From NCBI RefSeq assembly GCF_014205225.1, contig NZ_JACHNB010000001.1, forward strand, positions 124,001 through 188,000: a stretch of 64,000 nt of DNA. Reading direction: 5' to 3'. Within the stretch, counting starts at the first letter, position 1; each line of letters starts with the position of its first letter. The notes beneath the pieces were generated by a model that was given only the letters and a program-made list of their open reading frames with translations, was not told where the DNA came from and did no database searches. The DNA comes from Actinoplanes octamycinicus. GTDB taxonomy: Bacteria > Actinomycetota > Actinomycetes > Mycobacteriales > Micromonosporaceae. The position numbers and the translations under genes were made by a program. This document shows, one piece after another, positions 53,785-62,331 of this stretch.

Positions 53785-53813
53785 GATTACCTGTCACATC
53801 GACCGGATCGACG
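53785..53813 (+). promoter_or_regulatory. Promoter-like element for the DUF998 gene
   Basis: GATTACCTGTCACAT (53785-53799), nine bases, then CGACG (53809-53813), 35 bases before the ATG at 53849. It is an exact counterpart of the element at 53696-53724, so both divergent genes may answer to the same sigma factor or regulator. Confidence 0.65.
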
Positions 53814-53848
53814 AGTGGGCAGACACCCCGTTGAGAAGGAGCCCCGCG

Positions 53849-54556
53849 ATGACCTCCACCAGCACCCACCCGGCCACCGCCAGCACCCGCACCCCGGCCT
53901 CTCGTCCCGCCGCGCCCAGCAACCGCACCCGTCGTGGCACGCGGTTCCTGCTCGGCGCGCTCGCGGTCGCCGGTCCGCTCTGGGCCACGGTCTCGCTGGT
54001 CCAGGCCGCGACCCGGGACGGTTTCGACCTGACCCGGCACCCGCTGAGCCTGCTGAGCACCGGTTCGCTCGGGTGGCTGCAGATCACCAACTTCGTGCTC
54101 GCCGGCATCCTGCTGGTCGCTGGCGCCACCGGCCTGCGCCGCGCGGTCACCAGCCGTTGGGCCCCGCGCCTGGTCCGGGTCAGCGGCCTCGGCATGATCG
54201 CCGCCGGCCTCCTGGTGATGGACCCGGCCGACGGCTACCCGATCGGCACCCCGCCCGGCATGCCCCCGGCGATGAGCTGGCACAGCATCGGTCACATGGT
54301 CGCCGGCTCGATCACCTTCACCGCCCTGATCGCCGCCTGCTACGTCCTGGCCCGCCACTTCGCCGTCCTGGCCGGTCACTCCGGAACCGCCGGCGCCCGT
54401 CGCACCGCCGTCGCCGCCGCCCTCTCCGGAACCGCACTCCTGGCCGGCGACATCTGGGCCATGACCGGCGCTCCGGCCGGCTCCCTCACCCTCGCCGCCG
54501 GTGCCATCACCGCGATGTGCTTCCTCACCGTCGCCGCGATCCGCACCCGCCCCTGA
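53849..54556 (+). CDS. DUF998 family membrane protein
   Basis: A 235-residue integral membrane protein with about six hydrophobic helices after a Thr/Ala/Pro-rich start. RDGFDLTRHPLSLLSTGSLGW is the hallmark of DUF998, and the following GWLQITNFVLAGILLV, and HSIGHMVAGSITFTALIA (each quoted separately), continue the family pattern. Function is unknown; DUF998 genes are often targets of or neighbours to ECF sigma factors. AGAAGGAG lies seven bases before the ATG. It shares an identical promoter-like element with the divergent YCII-sigma operon. Confidence 0.85.
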   Translation: MTSTSTHPATASTRTPASRPAAPSNRTRRGTRFLLGALAVAGPLWATVSLVQAATRDGFDLTRHPLSLLSTGSLGWLQITNFVLAGILLVAGATGLRRAVTSRWAPRLVRVSGLGMIAAGLLVMDPADGYPIGTPPGMPPAMSWHSIGHMVAGSITFTALIAACYVLARHFAVLAGHSGTAGARRTAVAAALSGTALLAGDIWAMTGAPAGSLTLAAGAITAMCFLTVAAIRTRP

Positions 54557-54585
54557 CCGTTGATCCGCGTTCGCATCACCGCTCC

Positions 54586-54613
54586 CGGCGGCGCTCCCGA
54601 TAGGGCGCCGCCG
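54586..54613 (+). terminator. Terminator-like hairpin after the DUF998 gene
   Basis: CGGCGGCGC (54586-54594) pairs with GCGCCGCCG (54605-54613), and CCC/GGG can pair within the loop. It lies 30 bases after the stop; no T-run follows, which is common in GC-rich actinobacteria. Confidence 0.65.
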
Positions 54614-54702
54614 GTGGCGCGACGCGGGTCACTGCGGCTTGGGCGAGGTGATCGCGGCGGGCAGACTGGGCGGCGGTCTACGGCACGGTGGGGGAACTCG
54701 GG

Positions 54703-57700
54703 ATGGATCTCGACCTGGACGCGCCCGGGCTCGTCGGGCGGACCGGGGTGTGGGCCGAGCTGATCGCGCTGCTGGAGCGGGACCGGCGGGACGGCTCCGG
54801 CGCCCTGGTGCTCGGCGCCGCCGGCATCGGGAAGAGCGCGCTGGTCGAGCAGTTCGCCGCGCATGCCCGCAGCCTCGGCTTCCCCGTCCGCACGGCGAGC
54901 GGGGAGACCGGCGCGGAGCCGTATGCCGGGTTACGTGCCCTGTTCTCCGAGGCGGACCTGGCCGACCTGCCGCCTGGACAGCGTCAGGCCCTCGGGACGG
55001 CTCTCGCCGCCCGGACCCGGGGCACCGCAAGCCCACGGACTCCCGCCGGCCGGGAGAGTCCGCCCACCCGAGCCGGGCGAGAACAGGCAGCGCCCAGCAC
55101 CCCGACCGCGAACGCCGCGAGCCCGGACGGGCGAGGGCGGACAGAGGTTGCCGCACGGACCGGGAACGGCGGGGTGACCGAAGGGGCGGCGGAGGGCGAG
55201 CCGCGGGTCGATCTGCTGGCGTTGCGGGCGGCGGTTTGTTCGGTTTGTTCGGTGCTGGCCGGGGAGTTGCCGCTGGTGCTGGTGGTCGACGACGTGGACC
55301 GGGTCGACGCGCCGACCCTGGACCTGCTGATCACGGTGGCTTCGGTGCTCAGTTGGCGGCAGCTTCCGGTGATCGCGCTGTTCGCCAGCCGGACCGAGCG
55401 GGTGCCGGTGGAACTGGCTGAGCTGCTGCGGCAGATTCCGGTGCCGGCGCTCACCGACCGGGAGGCCGAACGGCTGCTCGACCGGCTCGCCGCACCCGGC
55501 GGTTCGGCCCGGCTGGAGATTCTCCGGCGGGCCGCGGGCAACCCCTTGGCCCTGCACGAATACGGCGCCGGGATCCCGGAGCGGGACCGGGCCGCGGGCG
55601 GTGGTCTCGCCGCAGGCACCCCGACCGCGGAGGGCACGGTCAGTGAGCGGACCGCGGCTGCGGAAGGTGGCGTCACCGAGGTCTTCGCTCGTCGGGTTCG
55701 GGACCTGCCGGAGATGTCGCGGCGGGCATTGACGCTGGCTGCGGCCGGTGAGCGCAGCGTGGCCGTGCTGTCGCGGGCCGAGCCGGCGCTGACCCCCGCG
55801 GTCTGGCAGCCCGCCGAGGAGGCCGGACTGGTCACCGTGGTGGACGCGGTGGTGCGGTTCCGGCATCCGCTGGTCGAGTTCGCCGTCCTGGACGCGGCCG
55901 GGGCGGGGGCGCGGCGGCGGGCGCATCGGATGCTCGCCGAGGCTACGGCGGACCCACGCCGGGCGCTGTGGCACCGGGCGGAGGCGGCCGACGGCACCGA
56001 TCCGAAACTCGCCGCCGAGCTGATCGCGGCGGCTCGGCCGTTGAACGGGGCGGCCGCGGTGACCGCGGTCGGCCTCCTGGAGCAGGCCTGCGACCTGCTT
56101 CCGCTCACGGAACGGGCGCCGGTGCTCCTGGAAGCGGGCGTTCGGGCCGGCGCGATCGGACGGATCCGGTGGGCCGCCGACATTCTCGCGCGCGCCCGGG
56201 CCGTGCCCGGCGTGGATCCGGCGCTGCGCGCCTCCACGGATGCCTTCGCCTCGTGGGTGCTGACCATGCGTGGCCGGGTGACCGAGGCGGCCGATCTGCT
56301 GGTCGCCGCCCTCAACGAATACACCGCCCCGCACCTTCCCGGCTCCACCGCACCCGCCCAGCTCGGCTCCACCACACCCGCCCAGCTCGGCTCCACGACA
56401 TCCACCGACGTGACCGGCACGGCGAGTCTCGGAGAGACGGCAGAAGCTCGCAGCGAACTGACCGACGTGACCGGCACGGTGAATCGCGGGGAGACGGCAG
56501 AGGCTCCCGATGAGCTGGCCGCCGTGACCGGTGAGGCGGATCGAGGAGAGGCGGTGGAGGTTCCCGGTGAGCTGGTGGAGACCAGTGCGCTGCCGGCGTT
56601 TCTGCTGGGGTACGGGCCGCTCAGTGACGCCCTGACCGCCGTGCTGGCGAGGGCGGGTGGGCGCCGGCTCTTCCCGGCGGCGCTGCTGCGGCCGGATGAC
56701 GACGTGCGGGCGGCGATCCTGGCGGTGCCCGAGCCGGTGGCCGCCGGCGAGATCGGTCCGGCTGCGGCGATCGGGGCCGGGGCGATGCTGCTCGACGAGC
56801 CGGAGCAGGCGTTGCGGCTGCTCGGGCCGGCGGTTCGGGCGGTGCGTGAGGGGACGGCGGCCAGCGCCTTTCTCACCGCGCCCGGCGCGGCCGCCTGGGC
56901 ATTGATCGATACCGGTCGGTGGGTGGAGGCGGAGGGGCTGCTGGTGCCGCTGCTCGCTTCGCCGGCACTGGCCGAGGCGAGCATGGTCCGGGCCGGCGCC
57001 GAGGTGCAGCTCGCGGTGATCCGCTACGGGCGCGGACGGCTCGACACGGAGCACGAACCACTCGGTTCCACGCCGCTGGAGCACAGACGGCTCGACGCCA
57101 GGCGGACGGAGCACGAACCACTCGATTCCGCGCCGCTGGAGCACGGACGGCTCGACTCCGGGCGGACGGAGGACGAACCACTCGATTCCACGCCGCCGGA
57201 GCACGGACGGCTCGACTCCGGGCCACCCGAGCGCGAACCGTTCGGCTCCGGGTCGCCCGAGCGCGGGCTGCCGGCGATGGGGCTGCGGCTGTACTGGGCT
57301 CGGGGCGTTGCCGCGGCCGCCGGTGGGGACCATGCCGCGGCGTATCGGTGGCTGCGGGCCGCGGCCGAGGTGCGGCACCCCTGGCAGCCGCTGGTGCTGC
57401 CGGATCTGATCATCGCGGCGCGGCACGACGGGCGGGCGGAGGCGACGCGGGACGGGCATGAGCGGATGCTGACGTCGTACCGGAAAGCCTGGTTGACCGG
57501 ACGGCAGCGGATCCGGCTGGCCGCGGCCGCAGCCTTGTTGATCGCGGACCCGGCGGAGTCGGCGGAGCGGCTGGCGGCGGTGCTGGCGACGGCGGGTGCG
57601 GAGCGGTGGCCGTTCGAACGGGCGGTGCTCGCGGTGGAGCTGGCCGACCGGCTGCGGCGCGCCCAGCAGCCGACCCGGGCGAAAGAGGTGCTGGTCGGGG

Positions 57701-57999
57701 CCTTGGACACGTTCGAGCGGCTGCGGGCGGCGGCGTGGGCCGCGCGGGTTCACGCGGAGCTGCGGATCGCGGTTCCGGCGGCGGACGGGCCGGATTTCGC
57801 GGCGCTGACGGCGCAGCAGGAACAGATCGTCCGGCTGGCGGCCCGGGGCCTGACGAACCGGGAGATCGGTGAGCGGCTGTTCCTCTCGCCGCGGACCGTC
57901 GGATCGCATCTGTACCGGCTCTTTCCGCAGCTCGGCGTGACCAACCGGACCCAGCTCGGTGAGCTGGTCGCGGCGGTCGACCGGACCTCGGCGGGATGA
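54703..57999 (+). CDS. LAL-type LuxR family transcriptional regulator
   Basis: A 1098-residue STAND regulator. The N-terminal NTPase has Walker A VLGAAGIGKSALVEQF (about 38-46) and Walker B LVLVVDDVDRVDAP (about 190). A long helical-repeat region follows. The C-terminal LuxR helix-turn-helix is LTAQQEQIVRLAARGLTNRE to LFLSPRTVGSHLYRLF (about 1036-1095). Low-complexity segments break the chain in three places: between Walker A and B, at 24- and 57-base repeats (56340-56570), and at a 60-base repeat (57034-57260). A TTA codon is present at 54931. ATG 54703 has GGGGGA upstream; GTG 54688 is possible. Targets are unknown, perhaps the adjacent genes. Confidence 0.88.
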   Translation: MDLDLDAPGLVGRTGVWAELIALLERDRRDGSGALVLGAAGIGKSALVEQFAAHARSLGFPVRTASGETGAEPYAGLRALFSEADLADLPPGQRQALGTALAARTRGTASPRTPAGRESPPTRAGREQAAPSTPTANAASPDGRGRTEVAARTGNGGVTEGAAEGEPRVDLLALRAAVCSVCSVLAGELPLVLVVDDVDRVDAPTLDLLITVASVLSWRQLPVIALFASRTERVPVELAELLRQIPVPALTDREAERLLDRLAAPGGSARLEILRRAAGNPLALHEYGAGIPERDRAAGGGLAAGTPTAEGTVSERTAAAEGGVTEVFARRVRDLPEMSRRALTLAAAGERSVAVLSRAEPALTPAVWQPAEEAGLVTVVDAVVRFRHPLVEFAVLDAAGAGARRRAHRMLAEATADPRRALWHRAEAADGTDPKLAAELIAAARPLNGAAAVTAVGLLEQACDLLPLTERAPVLLEAGVRAGAIGRIRWAADILARARAVPGVDPALRASTDAFASWVLTMRGRVTEAADLLVAALNEYTAPHLPGSTAPAQLGSTTPAQLGSTTSTDVTGTASLGETAEARSELTDVTGTVNRGETAEAPDELAAVTGEADRGEAVEVPGELVETSALPAFLLGYGPLSDALTAVLARAGGRRLFPAALLRPDDDVRAAILAVPEPVAAGEIGPAAAIGAGAMLLDEPEQALRLLGPAVRAVREGTAASAFLTAPGAAAWALIDTGRWVEAEGLLVPLLASPALAEASMVRAGAEVQLAVIRYGRGRLDTEHEPLGSTPLEHRRLDARRTEHEPLDSAPLEHGRLDSGRTEDEPLDSTPPEHGRLDSGPPEREPFGSGSPERGLPAMGLRLYWARGVAAAAGGDHAAAYRWLRAAAEVRHPWQPLVLPDLIIAARHDGRAEATRDGHERMLTSYRKAWLTGRQRIRLAAAAALLIADPAESAERLAAVLATAGAERWPFERAVLAVELADRLRRAQQPTRAKEVLVGALDTFERLRAAAWAARVHAELRIAVPAADGPDFAALTAQQEQIVRLAARGLTNREIGERLFLSPRTVGSHLYRLFPQLGVTNRTQLGELVAAVDRTSAG
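56340..56574 (+). repeat. 24-bp and 57-bp in-frame repeats in the LAL regulator
   Basis: Three units of 24 bases (GGCTCCACCxCACCCGCCCA core) from 56340 encode GSTxPAQL. From about 56404, three 57-base units, spaced at 56404, 56461 and 56518, encode TDVTGTxxxGETAEAxxEL. Two different repeat types lie back to back in the same linker. Confidence 0.85.
57034..57260 (+). repeat. 60-bp in-frame tandem repeat in the LAL regulator
   Basis: GAGCACGAACCACTCG-type units recur every 60 bases (57046, 57106, 57166 and a diverged fourth). They encode EHEPLDSAPLEHGRLDSGRT-like 20-residue repeats in the helical region before the DNA-binding domain. Confidence 0.88.
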
Positions 58000-58042
58000 G
58001 CGGCGTCGGCGCCACCGTCGGTAACGGCTGCCGGGGGCCGCG

Positions 58043-60703
58043 GTGGTGACGCTGATCGGGCGGTCCGGGCAGCTGACGGCGATCGCGGCGGCGTTGCGGA
58101 CCGGGCGGTCGGTGCGGGTGGCCGGGGAACGGGGCACCGGGCGGTCCGCGGTGCTGGCCGAGGCTGCCGCCCGGCATGCCGGGACCGGGGTGGCGGTGCT
58201 GGCGGTACGGGGGCTGCCGGGGGACGCGGCGCTGCCCGGGGCCGGGTTGCAGCGGCTGTTGACGCCGGTGCAGCACGAGACCGGTGCGCTGCCCGGCGCG
58301 GCGGCGGCGGCGTTCGCCGGGTTGTTCCGGACGGAGGCGCCCGCGGTCACGCCGATGCCGGTGGATCAGGCGGTGGCGGTGCTCGCGGCGCGGCTGGCCG
58401 GGCGGGGGCGGTGGCTGTGGTGTGTGGACGATGAGGATCGGCTGGACGAGCTGTCCCGTACCGTGATCGGGTCGCAGCGGCACATCGCGGTCCTGGCCGC
58501 GTCGCTGCCGCAACCCGCGGCCGACCCGGCGGAGGAGGTCGTGACGCTCGGGCGGTTGAGCCGGGTCGAGGCCGAGCGGATGCTGGCGGCGCGGCCCGGG
58601 GTGCGGACCCACCCGGCGGCGCGGCTGGTGCTGGCTCAGGCAGCCGGAAATCCGCTGGCGCTCGACGAACTGGCCCGGCACCTGCCGGCGGCCGCGGAGA
58701 TCACGCCGACCATGACCGAGCTGCCGGTGCCGCCCCGGCTGCGCCGGGCGCTGGCGTCCGGAGTGGACGACCTGGACGAGACCCAGCTCCGGTACGCGGT
58801 CCTGGTGGCGCTGGCCGCCGAGACGCCCGGGACGTGGGTCGACATGGCGCCCGAGGTCCGCGCCGAACTGGTGGCGCGCGGGGTGCTGCGGCCCGGGCGG
58901 CGGCTGCGGTTCCGGCATCCGGTGGTGCGCGCCGCGGTGCTGGACCGGGCCGGGTCGGGGCTGGTCCGGCAGGCTCGGCATCGGCTCGCCGCCCGGCTGC
59001 CGGCGGGTGCTCCGGCCCGGGCGTGGCACCTCGCGCGGGCTGAGCCGGCCGCCGACGAGTCGCTGGCCGGCGTGCTGGCACGGGCCGGCACCGAGCTGGT
59101 CCGGGCGGGCCGGGCGCGAGCCGCCGCCTACGCGCTCAGCCTGGCCGCCGCGCGCACACCGGAACCGGGACTCGCCGACGCCCGCCGCCGCCTGGCCGCC
59201 CGGCACGCCCGCCTCGCCGGCGAACCGGCCTGGGAGAGCCAGCTGACCGACATCCCCGCCGGGGAAAGGCAGGTGAGCAGCATCCCCGCCGGCGAGAGCC
59301 GGCTGACCAGCAGCCGGCTGAGCAGCGAACCGGCCGGGCAGAGCGAGCCGGCCAGCGGACCGGCGCACGGAGACCAGCGCCCGCTCCCGGAGCACACCGT
59401 GCAGGACCTCGGGCAGCTGCTCCGGATCGCCTGGCTGCGCGGCGACGAGCCGACCCGGGCCGGGATCCGGGCCCGGATCCCGGCCGCGCCGACCGCGCTG
59501 CTCGCCACCTGGGCACGGGCCGTGGTCGACGACGCCGACCCGGACGGCGCCATCCGGCGGCTGATCGGCGGAGACCACCCGGACCGGATGGCGCCCGACG
59601 AGCACGCCGTCGTGCTCGGCACCATCGCGCTGGCCCGGCACGAGACCGCCCTGGCCGCCCGGCACCTGTCCCGGGCCGCCGCGTCCGCCCCGCCCGGCGG
59701 CCTGATCCGGCCGATCGCGCTGGGCGCGCTGGCCTGGGCCCACCTCGACGCCGGTGAGCTGGACGCGGCGCGGGCCACGGCGGAGCGGACGCTGCGGGTG
59801 GCCGACGCGGCCCGGCACGGGGTGGCCACCGCCGACACCCGGGCCGGCGCCCTGGCCACGCTCGCCGCGATCGCCGTGCTGCGCGAGGACCCGGACGCCG
59901 CGGACCGGCTCGGCGCCGCCCGGGACGCGCTCCAGCCGGGCCACCACGCGCTGCACGACCTGCGGCTGGACCGGGCGCAGGGGTTGATCGCCGGGATCCG
60001 CGGGGAGCACGCGCTGGCCTTCCACCGGTTGCGGCGGCACTTCGACGGCGACGGCCGGCCGGTCCATCACCGGATCGCCGATCTGTGCTTGGCGGATCTG
60101 GCCTCGGTGGCGGGGGCGGCCGACCGTACCGACGAGGTCGCCGCGATCGTCGCCGCGGCCGCGACGCGGGCGCGGACCCTGGGCTCGGCGCGCCTGACCG
60201 CGATCTGGCATCGGGCCCGGGCGTTGCTGGCCGGGCCGGACCCGGGCGCCGAGTCACTGTTCCGGCGGTCGCTGGCCGAGCCGGGGGCCGGGCAGTGGGC
60301 CGTCGAGCGGGCACTGACCAGGATGGACTACGCGCAGTGGCTGCGCCGGCGGCAGCGCCCGGCCGAGTCGCGGCCGCTGTTGCGGGCGGCCCGGGACGTG
60401 TTCGCGGCGGCCGGGCTGACCGCCTGGCGGGAACGGGCCGACGCGGAGCTGGCCGCGGCGGCCGCGCCACCCCGGCCGGGCACGCCGGCGGCCGGGCTCA
60501 CCCCGCAGCAGCGGCAGGTGGTGACGCTGGCCGCGCAGGGCTTGACGAACGCCCGGATCGCGGCCCGGCTGGGCCTCTCCGCGCGCACCGTGGGCACCCA
60601 TCTGAGCAGGGCTTATCCGATTCTCGGGGTGACCCGGCGGACGCAGCTGCCGTCGCTGCAGTCATTCGACGGACGACGCGCGGAGGACGACCCGGCACGC
60701 TGA
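58043..60703 (+). CDS. LAL-type LuxR family regulator with altered Walker A
   Basis: An 886-residue relative of the preceding regulator. The expected P-loop reads GERGTGRS (residues 28-35), with Arg34 where the nucleotide-binding Lys should be. The Walker B-like WLWCVDDEDRLD keeps its acidic residues. The C-terminal LuxR domain is LTPQQRQVVTLAAQGLTNAR to LGLSARTVGTHLSRAY (about 820-880), intact. A short repeat (IPAGERQ / IPAGESR) lies near 59230-59340. The GTG at 58043 follows the first regulator by 43 bases. ATP hydrolysis may be weak or lost, so it could act as a non-hydrolysing partner of its neighbour. The hydrolase gene follows by four bases. Confidence 0.85.
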   Translation: MVTLIGRSGQLTAIAAALRTGRSVRVAGERGTGRSAVLAEAAARHAGTGVAVLAVRGLPGDAALPGAGLQRLLTPVQHETGALPGAAAAAFAGLFRTEAPAVTPMPVDQAVAVLAARLAGRGRWLWCVDDEDRLDELSRTVIGSQRHIAVLAASLPQPAADPAEEVVTLGRLSRVEAERMLAARPGVRTHPAARLVLAQAAGNPLALDELARHLPAAAEITPTMTELPVPPRLRRALASGVDDLDETQLRYAVLVALAAETPGTWVDMAPEVRAELVARGVLRPGRRLRFRHPVVRAAVLDRAGSGLVRQARHRLAARLPAGAPARAWHLARAEPAADESLAGVLARAGTELVRAGRARAAAYALSLAAARTPEPGLADARRRLAARHARLAGEPAWESQLTDIPAGERQVSSIPAGESRLTSSRLSSEPAGQSEPASGPAHGDQRPLPEHTVQDLGQLLRIAWLRGDEPTRAGIRARIPAAPTALLATWARAVVDDADPDGAIRRLIGGDHPDRMAPDEHAVVLGTIALARHETALAARHLSRAAASAPPGGLIRPIALGALAWAHLDAGELDAARATAERTLRVADAARHGVATADTRAGALATLAAIAVLREDPDAADRLGAARDALQPGHHALHDLRLDRAQGLIAGIRGEHALAFHRLRRHFDGDGRPVHHRIADLCLADLASVAGAADRTDEVAAIVAAAATRARTLGSARLTAIWHRARALLAGPDPGAESLFRRSLAEPGAGQWAVERALTRMDYAQWLRRRQRPAESRPLLRAARDVFAAAGLTAWRERADAELAAAAAPPRPGTPAAGLTPQQRQVVTLAAQGLTNARIAARLGLSARTVGTHLSRAYPILGVTRRTQLPSLQSFDGRRAEDDPAR

Positions 60704-60707
60704 GGGC

Positions 60708-61664
60708 ATGAGCTACCCGAAGCCGGTCCTGGAGCCCGCGGCCGAGCAGTTCGCCCGGGAGTGCGCGTCGCCGCCGTACCCGGCGGATCTGGACGTCGAG
60801 CGGGCCCGCAAGGAGCTGGTCGCGGCGCAGGACCCGCCGCGGCCCGCGGACGCCGGCCTGGAGGTGGAGCCGGTCGAGGTCGCGGGGGGCCCGGCCGGGC
60901 GGGTGCGGGTCCGGATCGTCCGGCCGGGCCAGGCCCGCGGGGAGCTTCCGGCGATTCTGTACGCCCACGGTGGCGGCTGGGTGGCCGGCGACTTCGGCAC
61001 CCACGGGCGGCTGGCCGGCGAGCTGGCCGGGCAGGCCCGCGCCGCGGTGGTGTTCGTCGAGTTCAGCCGGGCGCCGGAGGCCCGCTACCCGATCGCGGTG
61101 GAGGAGCTCTACGCGACCCTGGAGTGGGTGGCCGTGCACGGCGCCGCGCACCGGCTGGACCCGTGCCGGATCGCCGTCGCCGGCGACTCGACCGGCGGGA
61201 ACCTGGCCGCCGCGGTGGCCATCCTGGCGAAGCAGCGGTCCGGTCCGGCGCTGGCCGCGCAGGCCCTGCTGACCCCGGTCACCGACGCCGCGTTCGGCAC
61301 CGACTCCTACCACCAGTTCGCCGAGGGGTACGGGCTGCGCCGCGACACCATGCCGTGGCTCTGGGACCAGTACCTGCCGGACGTGCCGCTCCGGGCGGAG
61401 ATCACCGCGTCGCCGCTGCGGGCCACGGCCGAGCAGCTGGCCGGGTTGCCACCGGCGCTGGTCGTGGTGGCGGAGGCGGACGTGCTGCGGGACGAGGGCG
61501 AGGCCTACGCCGCGAAGCTGCGCGCGGCCGGCGTCCCGGTGACCGCGGTCCGCTACCAGGGCGCCGTGCACGACTTCCTGGCCCTGGACGCCTTGCGCGA
61601 GACCCAGGCGGCCCGCGCCGCGACCGCCCAGACCGCCGCCTTCCTGCGCGACGCCCTGCGCTGA
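60708..61664 (+). CDS. Alpha/beta hydrolase, HSL (hormone-sensitive lipase) family
   Basis: A 318-residue cytosolic esterase/lipase. The oxyanion-hole motif HGGGW (about residue 86), nucleophile elbow AVAGDSTGGNLA (Ser near 161), Asp in VVVAEADVLRDEGE and His in YQGAVHDFLAL complete the HSL triad. It likely acts on short acyl esters; the natural substrate is unknown. The ATG lies four bases after the LAL regulator stop, so the two genes are very probably co-transcribed, which makes the regulator-hydrolase link worth noting. Confidence 0.92.
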   Translation: MSYPKPVLEPAAEQFARECASPPYPADLDVERARKELVAAQDPPRPADAGLEVEPVEVAGGPAGRVRVRIVRPGQARGELPAILYAHGGGWVAGDFGTHGRLAGELAGQARAAVVFVEFSRAPEARYPIAVEELYATLEWVAVHGAAHRLDPCRIAVAGDSTGGNLAAAVAILAKQRSGPALAAQALLTPVTDAAFGTDSYHQFAEGYGLRRDTMPWLWDQYLPDVPLRAEITASPLRATAEQLAGLPPALVVVAEADVLRDEGEAYAAKLRAAGVPVTAVRYQGAVHDFLALDALRETQAARAATAQTAAFLRDALR

Positions 61665-61998
61665 CCACCTGACCGATGGCGTCCGGCACGCCACATCCCG
61701 GATTCTCGGACGGCACGACGAAACCCCGTCGGAGATTCGCGAGGTGCCGATGCCGGACGAACCTGTCCTGTGCGGAGAAGATCACCCCAGATGACTGGCG
61801 CGGATCGGCGGAAGAATTCGGTGATGACAGCCGCGTGGCGATGACCGAAGAGGCTTTTCGGTACGACGGCGCGCTCCGGGCGTACCGGAAATTGTCTGCT
61901 GGGATCTTGGGTGGGGTGTCGGATCGGGGTGGGGGTGTTCGTAGCAGAGTTGTGAGGCGGTCCGGAGGGGGCCGCCGGGGCTTCGGGAGATGATCGCG
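61665..61998. other. Intergenic region with dispersed palindrome copy 3
   Basis: No gene is supported. At 61855-61891 lies a copy of the palindrome seen at 21944-21983: TTTTCGGTACG and CGTACCGGAAA with one mismatch and a 15-base GC-rich core. A TGTCGGA at 61918-61924 could be part of a promoter for the following YCII-sigma pair, but it does not match the element at 53785. Confidence 0.55.
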
Positions 61999-62331
61999 AT
62001 GGCGCAGTATCTGATCAACGTGCTGCACGACTCGGGCGAGCGGGCCACCGAGGCGGAGATGGCCGCGATCGACGTGTTCAACGAGCAGCTCCGGGCGGAC
62101 CGGCAGTGGGTCTTCGCGGGCGGCCTGGGCGGGCCGGACGCGGCCACCGTGATCGACAGCCGGGGCGCGGAGACGGTGGTCACCGACGGGCCGTTCGTGG
62201 AGTCGAAGGAGTTCGTGATCGGCTTCTGGATCGTCGAGGCGCCGCACCTCGACGTGGCGCTGCGGCTGGCCGCGCGCGGGTCGGCGGCCTGCAACCGGCG
62301 GGTCGAGCTGCGACCGTTCCTGGACGCGTGA
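61999..62331 (+). CDS. YCII-related (DGPF domain) protein, second copy
   Basis: A 110-residue protein with AQYLINVLHDSG at the start and TVVTDGPFVESKEFVIGFWI in the middle, giving the DGPF signature. GGGAG lies nine bases before the ATG at 61999, which is preferred over an ATG at 61990 that directly abuts the ribosome site. Its stop overlaps the following sigma factor start (GTGA). Sequence and order match the first YCII-sigma pair at 51-53 kb, but it differs enough in residues to be an old paralog rather than a recent copy. Confidence 0.9.
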   Translation: MAQYLINVLHDSGERATEAEMAAIDVFNEQLRADRQWVFAGGLGGPDAATVIDSRGAETVVTDGPFVESKEFVIGFWIVEAPHLDVALRLAARGSAACNRRVELRPFLDA

